From positions 1 through 64,000 of the forward strand of contig SHVR01000001.1 of the NCBI GenBank assembly GCA_009694185.1: a stretch of DNA of 64,000 bases. The letters are read 5' to 3'. The notes beneath the pieces were generated by a model. That model made no database searches. It worked only from the letters and a program-made list of their open reading frames with translations, and was not told the DNA's origin. Position 1 is the stretch's first letter. Each line of letters begins with the position of its first letter. Shown here in pieces: positions 39,498 to 48,149 of this stretch. This DNA comes from Alphaproteobacteria bacterium (GTDB lineage Bacteria; Pseudomonadota; Alphaproteobacteria; SHVR01). The position numbers and the translations under genes were made by a program.

Positions 39498-42314
39498 TTA
39501 CCCTTTTGGCCCGTGCTCCGGATGACCGGTTTGCCGTTCGTTGCCGGCATCTTCGGCCGCCGGATCGGGAACGATTCGCGGAATTTCGAGGCTGACTGCC
39601 GTGCCTATGCCGACTTTCGATTCGATGGCGACCTTACCATGCAGCAAACCGGTCACGATGTTGCGAACGATCGCGAGACCAAGCCCCGTGCCGCCCTTGG
39701 CACGGCCGGTGGTGAAGAACGGTTCCCACACCCGGGCGAGGTCCGCCGCGGGAATGCCCCGCCCATGGTCGCGCACACGGATACGGAAAGCCGTGCTGCC
39801 CAAATTCTCCAGCTCGATCTCGATCTTGCCCCCGCCCTCCGGGTAGGCGTAGCGCTCGGCATTGCCGATGAGGTTCAAGAGGATTTGGGAATAGGGTCCC
39901 GGATAACCCCGCCAGTCCGTGTCGCCGTCGATGCGGTTGATCACCGACAGTTCGAGCTTGGCGGCGCGCGCCTTGACCGCGTAGAGGCCGATCACTTCTT
40001 CCGTCAGCATCACCAGATCGACCGTCTCCTTGGCCTCGTTTGCCTGGTGCGCCGCCAGGTTCTTGAATGACTTAATCAGGCGGTCGGCGCGCTCGATGTT
40101 GCTCTGAACGAGCTGGGCCGCCTCCGCGACATCGCCGAGATCGCGCGCGGCGTTGTCATCCTTGGCAAGGGCGATGATGCCGGCGGGCGTTAGCTGCTCG
40201 GTGATGATGCTGGCGGCGTGGTTCGCAACCCCTATCGGCGTGTTGATCTCATGCGCCACGCCAGCCACCATCTGCGTCACCATGCGGTGGCGTTCGATTT
40301 CGCCTTCCGTCCGCATGCGTTCCTGCTCGGCGTGCAACCGTTCCTGCTTGAGCATGCTTTCGAAATACTCGCTATTGGTCTGGCGGATCTTGCCGCTCAT
40401 TCCGACCATGATGTCGCCGAGGATGCGCGGCGAGGTCGACAGCAAGCGCATGAAGTCGTCACGGCCAATGACGAAAAGACTGCCGCCATCGACGGCGGTC
40501 GCGGTGGCCGAGCGGGGTTCGCCGTCGATCAGCGCCAGCTCGCCGAACACCGAGCCTGCCGGCATGACGGCCAATTCGATATCGCGGTTCTCCGCATCGA
40601 TGAGCCCAAGGCGAATCCGTCCCTTCAAGACGACATAGAGCGCATCGCCCGGATCGCCCGCGTGGAACAGGATCTGGCCTGGTATGGCGGCCTCGACGTG
40701 GCCGCTGGATGCCAGCGTCGTCAGCGCGCCCAGCGAGAGGTCGCCAAAGAGGGGCACATGCCTTAGAATGCCCTCGATCGTGCTTTCATCGGGGACTTCG
40801 GCGGTAGCCGGTAGCTGGGTGCGTGGCCGGAATTCGACCAGCCGGGAGAGCTCCGGCGCTTCGCTCGCGAGGATGCGGGCGACCACGCGCTGCATCCAGA
40901 TAAGGCAGCCGATCGAGAGCAAGGCGAGCAGCAGCCAGCAGGTTGCCCAGATGCCCGTCAACACCAGCAAGAAACCAAACAGCGGCGGCAGCACGAACCC
41001 GCCGAGCGCGCCCAGGAGGCCGATCATGCCGCCGACGGTTCCCACATTGCCGGGGAAATAGTCGGGGATGAACTTGTACACGGCGGCCTTGCCGATGCCG
41101 GTTGCAACACCGAACACCAGCACGAAGAAGGCGAACACCCATAGATTGGCGGGATAGTAGATATTGGTGACGCCCTTGGCGAGAAGCTGTCCCTTGGCAA
41201 CGGTATCGGCCGGCTTGACGACGGGCTCGTGCCACTGGTTAACCCTCGGCAGCAACATCGAGCCGGTGTCCATCGACCCCGGCGTCCGGTCGATCGGCGG
41301 CGTCAAGGCAAAACTTCGGTCGCCGACCGCGATCCGCTCCGGGCCGACGACGGTGACGGTGCCCGGACCCGCCGCCATGATGCCGGCGCCGGGCGAGGTC
41401 AGCTCCATCCGCGGCACGGCAAGGAAGGCGCAACTGATCGCGCAGCTCATGAATACCCAGTACATCACCTGGCGCGCGCCATAGCGATCGGAGAGCCAAC
41501 CGCCAGCGGCACGGATGACGCCCGAGGGCAGGCTGAAGAGGGAGGCGAGCAGGCCTGCCTGCACGATCGACGTCTGGTAGACGTTGACGCTATAGGGGAT
41601 CAGCCATTGGGCGATCGCCACGAACGCGCCGAACACCAGGAAGTAATAGAGACCGAACCGCCACACCCGAAGGTGATAGAGGGGTGCCAGACGGTCCTTG
41701 AGGGTTTGGGTTCGCGCCTCGGCCGCCCTGCGCTCGCGGGTCGAGAGATAGAAGGCAAACGCGGTAACCACCAGGAGGGAAGCGTAGATCTTCGGTAGCT
41801 GGCGCCACGCGTCGGGGTCGTCGCCCGAACCCGTGAGCGCGATCAGGAGGGTCGGCGCAATCATTGTGGTCAAGCCGGCGCCGGCATTGCCCATGCCGAA
41901 GATGCCGAGCGCCGTTCCTTGGTTCTCCTTGGCGAACCATGCCGAGACATAGCCGACACCGCAGGCAAACCCGCCACCGGCCAGGCCGAAGCCAAGACTC
42001 GCCAACATAAAGCCGCCGAAATCATCGGCCTCGGACAAAAGGTAGAGGGGCAATGCCGCGGCCAGCATGACGAGAAAGAAGACCAAGCGGCCACCGTAAC
42101 GGTCGGCGAGGAGACCGAACGGTACGCGGCTCAACGATCCGGTCAGGATCGGTGCCGCCAGCAGCCATCCGACCTCGGCGGCGGAAAAGGGGATGGTGCG
42201 CGTACCGACCAGATAGGTAACCAGAACCCCGTTGATCACCCAGCACGCAAAGCAGACCGTGAAAGCCAGCGTGCTGGCGACGAGGGCCGTGAATGCTTGG
42301 CCGCGCTCGTTCAT
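39498..42314 (-). CDS. Fusion: NNP-family nitrate/nitrite porter (NarK-like MFS) + cyclic-nucleotide-binding domain + histidine kinase
   Basis: MFS part with 'GKAAVYKFIPDYFPGNVGTVGG' typical of NarK; cNMP domain 'GQILFHAGDPGDALYVVLKGRIRLGL...GSVFGELALIDGEPRSATATA'; kinase H-box 'MVAGVAHEINTPIG', N-box 'LLNLIGNAERYA', G-boxes 'DHGRGIPAADLARVWEPFFTTGRAKGGTGLGLAIVRNIV'. ORF extends to 42365. Confidence 0.92.
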   Translation of the reverse strand: MNERGQAFTALVASTLAFTVCFACWVINGVLVTYLVGTRTIPFSAAEVGWLLAAPILTGSLSRVPFGLLADRYGGRLVFFLVMLAAALPLYLLSEADDFGGFMLASLGFGLAGGGFACGVGYVSAWFAKENQGTALGIFGMGNAGAGLTTMIAPTLLIALTGSGDDPDAWRQLPKIYASLLVVTAFAFYLSTRERRAAEARTQTLKDRLAPLYHLRVWRFGLYYFLVFGAFVAIAQWLIPYSVNVYQTSIVQAGLLASLFSLPSGVIRAAGGWLSDRYGARQVMYWVFMSCAISCAFLAVPRMELTSPGAGIMAAGPGTVTVVGPERIAVGDRSFALTPPIDRTPGSMDTGSMLLPRVNQWHEPVVKPADTVAKGQLLAKGVTNIYYPANLWVFAFFVLVFGVATGIGKAAVYKFIPDYFPGNVGTVGGMIGLLGALGGFVLPPLFGFLLVLTGIWATCWLLLALLSIGCLIWMQRVVARILASEAPELSRLVEFRPRTQLPATAEVPDESTIEGILRHVPLFGDLSLGALTTLASSGHVEAAIPGQILFHAGDPGDALYVVLKGRIRLGLIDAENRDIELAVMPAGSVFGELALIDGEPRSATATAVDGGSLFVIGRDDFMRLLSTSPRILGDIMVGMSGKIRQTNSEYFESMLKQERLHAEQERMRTEGEIERHRMVTQMVAGVAHEINTPIGVANHAASIITEQLTPAGIIALAKDDNAARDLGDVAEAAQLVQSNIERADRLIKSFKNLAAHQANEAKETVDLVMLTEEVIGLYAVKARAAKLELSVINRIDGDTDWRGYPGPYSQILLNLIGNAERYAYPEGGGKIEIELENLGSTAFRIRVRDHGRGIPAADLARVWEPFFTTGRAKGGTGLGLAIVRNIVTGLLHGKVAIESKVGIGTAVSLEIPRIVPDPAAEDAGNERQTGHPEHGPKG

Positions 42315-42380
42315 GCGGGCCAACCCGTCATCGGTGATCGCTGTTGCCGCATTCCTCGCCCCCACCCCACCGTGCGAAGC

Positions 42381-43316
42381 TCAAATCGCGATCGAGTCGA
42401 CCATTTCTCCGGCGCCGGCCAGCACTTTCTCGGCCACCGCCGAGTAGAGCGCGTTGCCGGCATGGCCGGCGAGCAGCGTGAGGGCCGTTCGGGCGAGATC
42501 GTCGGCTTCGGCGTCCGCGAGAAACAGCCAGCCCGAACCGAGCTCCCGGTGCACTTTCAGCGGAATAAGGACGCCGCCGGAATGGGCTTGTGGCCGGCTC
42601 GCCGAGCGCGCCCTCGGATCGCGGTCGATCCGCGCGCGGATCTCTTCCGCCAAGGCAGATGCCCCGGCGCCCGTCGCGCCGCTTGCCAGATGCGAGAAAT
42701 AGCGCCGCGGCCCGCCGTCATGCTCCACCGTGTCGAGCGCTAGGACCCCCAGCGATGTCGGGCAAATCTCGATCGCGGCCTCGAGGATCCGTGCCAAGGT
42801 CGAGGCCAGCGGATCGTAGGAATGCAGCGCCAAGGCGCGTTCGTGGATGATTCCCAAATACCGGCGATAACGTTCGAGCTCGACCAGTTCCATCCATGAC
42901 TTCAGCGCGGCGCGGACCGCGGAATATAACCGGTTCGAGGTGAGTTCGGCCTTCGGCAGGTAACCATCGATGTCATAATTGTCGATGGTTTGCCTTTCCG
43001 GGGCTTGGCCCGGCTGGCCGGTGCGCAGCATGATCCGCGCCGTCGGGTTGGCGAGCTCCGTGCGGATGGCGCGGCAGGCATCGAGCCCGGCGGAGTCCGT
43101 CTCCATCACGACGTCGAGCAGGATCACCGCGATCCCCGGATCGCCGCGCATGATGTCCACCGCTTCCTTGCCCGAATGTGCCGACAGCAGCTCCACCTCG
43201 CGTTCCCGGAATTTGAGGCCGCGCAAGCTCAGGCGTGTGACGCTATGGACATCCGGCTCATCGTCGACAATGAGAATCCGAAGCTTTTTCGGCTGCTCGC
43301 CGACCGCCAATGCCAT
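42381..43316 (-). CDS. Response regulator: receiver + DUF3369-like domain
   Basis: 'LRILIVDDEPDVHSVTRLSLRGLKFREREVELLSAHSGKEAVDIM...VILLDVVMETDSAGLDACRAIR'; C-terminal region 'YRRYLGIIHERALALHSYDPLASTLARILEAAIEICPTSLG' DUF3369/GAF-like; no HTH seen. Confidence 0.85.
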   Translation of the reverse strand: MALAVGEQPKKLRILIVDDEPDVHSVTRLSLRGLKFREREVELLSAHSGKEAVDIMRGDPGIAVILLDVVMETDSAGLDACRAIRTELANPTARIMLRTGQPGQAPERQTIDNYDIDGYLPKAELTSNRLYSAVRAALKSWMELVELERYRRYLGIIHERALALHSYDPLASTLARILEAAIEICPTSLGVLALDTVEHDGGPRRYFSHLASGATGAGASALAEEIRARIDRDPRARSASRPQAHSGGVLIPLKVHRELGSGWLFLADAEADDLARTALTLLAGHAGNALYSAVAEKVLAGAGEMVDSIAI

Positions 43317-43503
43317 GGCCCCCCCCGAAACGCCCTCGTAGGACGACCAATCTTGTGGGCGCATGATAGTCGTGTCAAATAGCGGCCGATCGCATGTTGG
43401 GAGCGAGTGATATGTCCGCCTTTTGTAGCGGGCGATATGTGGTAATTTGGGCTTACCGGCAGCACCTAACCTCGTTCTAGAAACGCGGTTCAAGGAGAGA
43501 GAC

Positions 43504-44349
43504 ATGGGCATTCGTTGGCTTCGCGCCGCCTTGGCAATGATAGTCGTATCCGTCGCGGTCATCGCGATCGTGGACTCGGCCGTGGCGCAGCAAAAATCCG
43601 AATCCACCTGGGACTTGATCAAGCGTACCGGCAAGGTCCGCATGGGCGTGTTCGACTTTCCACCCTATTTCCTTCGGGACAAGGCGACCGGCGAGTGGGT
43701 TGGCGCCATGATCGAGATGGGCAAGGACATCGCCAAGGAACTCGACGTCAAGTACGAACCGGTCGAGGTCGGCGGCTTCGGCGAGGCGGTGCTGACGCTC
43801 CAGTCGGGCAAGGTCGATTTCAATTTCGCCCTCCAGGCAACACCCAAGCGCTCGACCGCCATCGATTTCGCCGGCCCGATCTACTGGATCGAGTGGGTGA
43901 CGGTGAACAACCCGAAATTCCACGGCAAGGTCTGGGCCGACTATAACAAGCCGGAGGTCAAGGTCGCGGTCATGCAGGGTTCGTCGGACGAATTGCTGCT
44001 GCGCAAGATAGCGCCGCTGGCGACCCGCATCGAGCTGAAGGATATCTCGCAGGTCGTTCTCGCCGTGTCGTCCGGCCGCGCCGATGCCTTCACCACCACC
44101 GTGCTCGCGAGCATGGTCGCCAAGTCGAAGAACCCCGGCCTCGGCGATTTCGTCAATCCGACGCCGCGCGTGGCGTTGCCCGGCTATATCGGCCTGCGCA
44201 TGGAAGAGGACCAGCGTTGGCAGAAGTTCCTCAACCGCTGGGCAGAATGGAACATCCTGCTCGGCTACAACGAACAACGCATGAAAGCCTCGCTCAAGAC
44301 CATGGGCATCGACGAGGTCCCGTCGACCATCTCGTTCTCGCCGAACTGA
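43504..44349 (+). CDS. Polar amino-acid ABC transporter substrate-binding protein
   Basis: Signal peptide then 'GKVRMGVFDFPPYFLRDKATGEWVGAMIEMGKDIAKEL' SBP_bac_3. Confidence 0.92.
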   Translation: MGIRWLRAALAMIVVSVAVIAIVDSAVAQQKSESTWDLIKRTGKVRMGVFDFPPYFLRDKATGEWVGAMIEMGKDIAKELDVKYEPVEVGGFGEAVLTLQSGKVDFNFALQATPKRSTAIDFAGPIYWIEWVTVNNPKFHGKVWADYNKPEVKVAVMQGSSDELLLRKIAPLATRIELKDISQVVLAVSSGRADAFTTTVLASMVAKSKNPGLGDFVNPTPRVALPGYIGLRMEEDQRWQKFLNRWAEWNILLGYNEQRMKASLKTMGIDEVPSTISFSPN

Positions 44350-44364
44350 ACGCCGGAACCTGGA

Positions 44365-44406
44365 CTCGACTCGATCGAGGGGCCACGGGTCCCCGATCGA
44401 GTCGAG
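44365..44406 (+). terminator. Stem-loop between substrate-binding protein and downstream gene (possible attenuator/stabiliser)
   Basis: CTCGACTCGATCG (44365-44377) pairs perfectly with CGATCGAGTCGAG (44394-44406), plus inner GGG/CCC; no following T-run. Confidence 0.55.
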
Positions 44407-44419
44407 AGAGTGGTCTTGT

Positions 44420-45664
44420 ATGAAGAGTGAACGCGACGCGACCGTGATCGGCGCCGGCATTGTCGGTGTCTGCTCGGCGCTGCATCTCCAGCGCGAGGGC
44501 TTCCGGGTCCGGCTGATCGAGCGCGGCGAGCCCGGCAAGGCGGCGTCTTTCGGCAATTCCGGTAATTTCGGCGTCGCTTCCTGCGTTCCCTTCGCCGTGC
44601 CGGGCGTCCTGAAAAAAGTGCCGCGCATGCTGTTCGACCCCAACTCGCCCCTGAAATTGCGCTGGAGCCATGTACCGCGGGCGCTGCCATGGTTCTTGCG
44701 CTTCATCGCCTCGGCCCGGCCGTCGCGGGTCGAGAGCATCGCCGCCGCCCGTAGCAGCCTGCTACAGCATACCCGCGCCGGCTACGCGCCGCTGATCGAG
44801 AGCGCGGGTGCCGAGAAGTGGATCGACGATAGCGGCCTCCTGACGACCTTCGAGAGCGAGGCCGCCTTCCGGGACGCCGCCTATGCCATGGCGCTCCGCC
44901 GCCGCCATGGCATCCACATGGACGTGCTCGACGGCAACGAGGCGCGACAGATGGAACCGGCGCTTTCCGACAAAGTGGTGCGCGCCGTTTCCATCCCAGC
45001 CGTTGCACACACGATCGACCCCTTGCGCTTCACCGAGGCGCTGGCGGCGGATTTCGTGCGCCGTGGCGGTGAAATCGTAAATGCCGAGGTGCGCGGGTTC
45101 GAGTTCGGCGACGCGGGGCCGAGCAAGCTTCTGACCGATCGCGGGCCGATGGCTGTGGACCGAATTGTGATCGCGGCCGGCGTGTGGTCGCGGACACTCG
45201 CGGCCCAACTCGGAACGGCCGTGCCGCTCGAGGCCGAACGCGGCTATCATGTGATGTTCGCCAATCCCCCGACCCGGCTCCGGCGCGCCATCATGTCGGC
45301 TGATCGTAACATTGCGGTCACCCACATGGCGGAGGGCATCCGGGCCACCGGTATCGCCGAATTTGCGGCCCCCGACGCGCCTGCCAATATGGCGAATGCC
45401 CGCATGATCGCGCGCCATGCCCGGGCGCTGGTGCCCGGCCTCATGGGCGAGCCCACCAGCCAATGGATGGGGCCGCGCCCCTCGCACCCCGACTCCAAGC
45501 CGGTGATCGCCCGCTCGCCCCGCCATGCCAACGTCTTCTTCGCCTTCGGCCACGATCACATCGGGCTGGCGCTCGCTGGCATCACCGGTAAGCTTGTCGC
45601 CGAGCTGGTGGCGGAGAAGCCCCCCAGCATCGATCTGGAACCCTTTCGCGCGGACCGGTTCTGA
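44420..45664 (+). CDS. FAD-dependent oxidoreductase (D-amino-acid dehydrogenase/DAO type)
   Basis: 'ATVIGAGIVGVCSALHLQREGFRVRLIERGEPGKAASFGNSG', 'DRIVIAAGVWSRTLAAQLGTAVPLEAERGYHVMF'. Confidence 0.92.
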   Translation: MKSERDATVIGAGIVGVCSALHLQREGFRVRLIERGEPGKAASFGNSGNFGVASCVPFAVPGVLKKVPRMLFDPNSPLKLRWSHVPRALPWFLRFIASARPSRVESIAAARSSLLQHTRAGYAPLIESAGAEKWIDDSGLLTTFESEAAFRDAAYAMALRRRHGIHMDVLDGNEARQMEPALSDKVVRAVSIPAVAHTIDPLRFTEALAADFVRRGGEIVNAEVRGFEFGDAGPSKLLTDRGPMAVDRIVIAAGVWSRTLAAQLGTAVPLEAERGYHVMFANPPTRLRRAIMSADRNIAVTHMAEGIRATGIAEFAAPDAPANMANARMIARHARALVPGLMGEPTSQWMGPRPSHPDSKPVIARSPRHANVFFAFGHDHIGLALAGITGKLVAELVAEKPPSIDLEPFRADRF

Positions 45665-45691
45665 TCGGCGCGAGGGCGAGGAGCGGCGCCA

Positions 45692-46351
45692 ATGGCATAC
45701 AAGTGGGACTTTGGCGTCGTCACCTCCTATCTGCATTTCTGGTACAAGGGGTTCGGCGTCACACTCGCCTATTCGGCGGGCACGGTGCTGGGCGGGCTGA
45801 TCATCGGCGTGATCTTCGGCATGCTGCTGCTCTCGCGGCGCAAATGGGTCACGCTCCCCATCCACCTTTATGTCGAGCTGTTCCGCTGCACGCCGCTCCT
45901 GGTGCAGATCGTGTGGTTCTACTACGCGCTCCCCATCGTGCTCGATATCGAGCTGCCGGCGTGGCTCGCGGCCGGGCTCGGCCTCACGCTCTACATGGGC
46001 TCGTTCTCCACGGAAATCTTCCGTGGCGGCATCATCTCCATCGACAAGGGCCAGTGGCAAGCGGCGCGGGCACTCGGCATGACCAACGGCGAATTGATGC
46101 GCCACGTCATCCTGCCCCAGGCGGTCAAGCGCATGGTGCCGCCGTTTGTGAATCAGTCGATCATCCAGCTCAAGAATACCTCGCTCCTCTATGTTGTGGC
46201 GGTGCCCGACCTGATGTACACGGGCTCGATCGTGGTCTCCGACACCTTCCGCCCGCTCGAGGTCTATACCAGCGTGGCGGCGATGTACTTCGCCATCCTC
46301 TACCCGCTGACGCTTTGGGCGACGCGCATGGAGGCTCGCGTTGACCAGTGA
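45692..46351 (+). CDS. Polar amino-acid ABC transporter permease
   Basis: '[24 protein letters not shown]', '[31 protein letters not shown]'. Confidence 0.93.
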   Translation: MAYKWDFGVVTSYLHFWYKGFGVTLAYSAGTVLGGLIIGVIFGMLLLSRRKWVTLPIHLYVELFRCTPLLVQIVWFYYALPIVLDIELPAWLAAGLGLTLYMGSFSTEIFRGGIISIDKGQWQAARALGMTNGELMRHVILPQAVKRMVPPFVNQSIIQLKNTSLLYVVAVPDLMYTGSIVVSDTFRPLEVYTSVAAMYFAILYPLTLWATRMEARVDQ

Positions 46352-47138
46352 CGCCTCCCAGGGCGACGTGATGGTGCGCGCCGATGGCCTGCACAAGAGC
46401 TACGGGACGGTCGAAGCCTTGCGCGGCGTCTCGATCGAGGTTCACCGTGGCCAAGTGGTGGTCATCATCGGCCCTTCGGGCTGCGGCAAGTCGACCCTGC
46501 TCCGCTGTATCAACCTCTTGGAGGAACCTTCGGCCGGTAGCTTGCGGGTGGGCGACCGTACAATTCAATTCGGCGCCAGCCACACCATGCCGCGCGGTCG
46601 CGGCCTGGCGCGCTTCCGCGCCCGCATCGGCATGGTGTTCCAGCAATTCGACCTGTTCCCGCATATGACGGCATTGGGTAACGTCATGGCTGGGCCGGTG
46701 ATCGTGAAGAAGATAGCCGAGCGCGAGGCCGAGGCGATCGCGCGAAATTTGCTCGCCAAGGTCGGACTCGACTCCTTCACCCAGCGTTTGCCGCGCGAGT
46801 TGTCGGGTGGCCAACAGCAGCGCGTGGCCATTGCCAGGGCACTCGCCATGGCGCCGGAAGTGATGCTGTTCGACGAGGTGACTTCGGCGCTCGATCCCGA
46901 GCTGGTGGGCGAGGTGCTGGACGTCATGCAGCGCCTGGCCGTCGACGGCACCACCATGATCGTGGTCACCCATGAGATGAATTTCGCCCGCGAGGTCGCC
47001 GACCGGGTCGTGGTCATGGACGTGGGCCATGTGGTCGAAGAGGGCGTCGCCGAGGATGTGCTGCTCAGGCCGAAAGGCCCGCGCACGGCGGCTTTCCTCG
47101 CGCGTTTTCACAGCACCATCGCCTGCCGGCCAGGCTAA
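46341..47138 (+). CDS. Polar amino-acid ABC transporter ATP-binding protein
   Basis: Walker [18 protein letters not shown], '[20 protein letters not shown]'. Confidence 0.95.
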   Translation: MTSDASQGDVMVRADGLHKSYGTVEALRGVSIEVHRGQVVVIIGPSGCGKSTLLRCINLLEEPSAGSLRVGDRTIQFGASHTMPRGRGLARFRARIGMVFQQFDLFPHMTALGNVMAGPVIVKKIAEREAEAIARNLLAKVGLDSFTQRLPRELSGGQQQRVAIARALAMAPEVMLFDEVTSALDPELVGEVLDVMQRLAVDGTTMIVVTHEMNFAREVADRVVVMDVGHVVEEGVAEDVLLRPKGPRTAAFLARFHSTIACRPG

Positions 47139-47168
47139 AGGCGTCACAGCGAAACGGGAGGAGCGCCA

Positions 47169-48137
47169 ATGTTTCCGTCGAAGGACAAGCTGACGATCTG
47201 CTTCGCGCATGTGGCCTACCGCATGCGGGAGCGCTTCGAGCTTCGCCAGAGCGGCATCAAAAGCTTCGAGGTTCGCGCGTTCGAGGACCTCCAGAAGCGC
47301 ATCGGCGAGGCCGACGTGGTGCTCGCCTCCGGGATGTGGAAGAACGAGCTGATCCCGCTCGCGACCAACCTCAAATTTATCCAGTCCATCAGTTCGGGCA
47401 TGGACCAGTATTCCAAGGATGAGCTTGCCGCCAAGGGTGTGCGCCTGGCGAGTGCCGCCGGCGTCAATGCCCGCGCCGTGGCCGAGCATGCTCTTGCACT
47501 CATCCTGGCCCTTGCCCGCCGCCTGCCGGAGGCGCGCGACAATCAGCGGCGGCACCACTGGCGCGGCATGATCGGCGATCTCGCGGCGCGCGAGGACGAA
47601 CTCGGCGGCAAGACGCTGTTGGTGGTCGGCACGGGCCGGATCGGCGGCCATCTCGCCAAGCTCGCCAAGGCCTTCGACATGACGGTGATCGGTATCCGCC
47701 GCGATCCCAAATTGGGTGCCAATGGCGCCGATTCGATCCACGGCATGGCCGACCTGGTGAAGCTGGTTCCGGCGGCCGATTTCGTGGCACTGGCCTCGGC
47801 GCTCACGCCCGAGACCGAGGGCCTGATGAGCCGGGCGGCGCTAGCGGCCATGAAGCCTTCGGCCTATTTCGTCAATGTCGCGCGCGGGCGCGTGGCCGAC
47901 GAGGAGGCGCTGATCGAAACCCTGCGGGCCGGGAAAATCGCGGGGGCCGCGATCGACGTCACCCGCGAGGAGCCGCTGGGCGACGACTCGCCGCTCTGGG
48001 ACCTGCCCAACGTCTTCATCACCCCGCATACCGCGGGCGAGACCCGGCGCTACGAGGACAATGTGATCGACATCCTGATGGAAAACCTCGATCGCCTGTG
48101 GCGGGGCGAGAAGACGCTGCGCAACCAAGTCTTGTAG
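47169..48137 (+). CDS. D-2-hydroxyacid dehydrogenase family (NAD-binding)
   Basis: 'GKTLLVVGTGRIGGHLAKLAKAFDMTVIGIRR', 'YFVNVARGRVADEEALIETLRAGKIAGAAIDVTREEPL'. Confidence 0.92.
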   Translation: MFPSKDKLTICFAHVAYRMRERFELRQSGIKSFEVRAFEDLQKRIGEADVVLASGMWKNELIPLATNLKFIQSISSGMDQYSKDELAAKGVRLASAAGVNARAVAEHALALILALARRLPEARDNQRRHHWRGMIGDLAAREDELGGKTLLVVGTGRIGGHLAKLAKAFDMTVIGIRRDPKLGANGADSIHGMADLVKLVPAADFVALASALTPETEGLMSRAALAAMKPSAYFVNVARGRVADEEALIETLRAGKIAGAAIDVTREEPLGDDSPLWDLPNVFITPHTAGETRRYEDNVIDILMENLDRLWRGEKTLRNQVL

Positions 48138-48149
48138 GCGCGCCCGCCA

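Noticed and set aside
35907-40070. Plus-strand 1387-aa open frame antisense to the molybdoenzyme and kinase genes
   Set aside because: Low-complexity, Asp/Arg/His-rich translation with no domain features; typical spurious antisense ORF in GC-rich DNA.
41220-41420. Lipoyl/HlyD-like phrase (VKPADTVAKGQLLAKG) in the porter's extracytoplasmic loop, considered as an inserted domain
   Set aside because: A loop with this kind of sequence is, as far as I recall, common in proteobacterial NarK proteins, so not treated as a novel insertion.
44762-46396. 544-aa minus-strand ORF
   Set aside because: Antisense to the FAD oxidoreductase and ABC permease; no recognisable domains.
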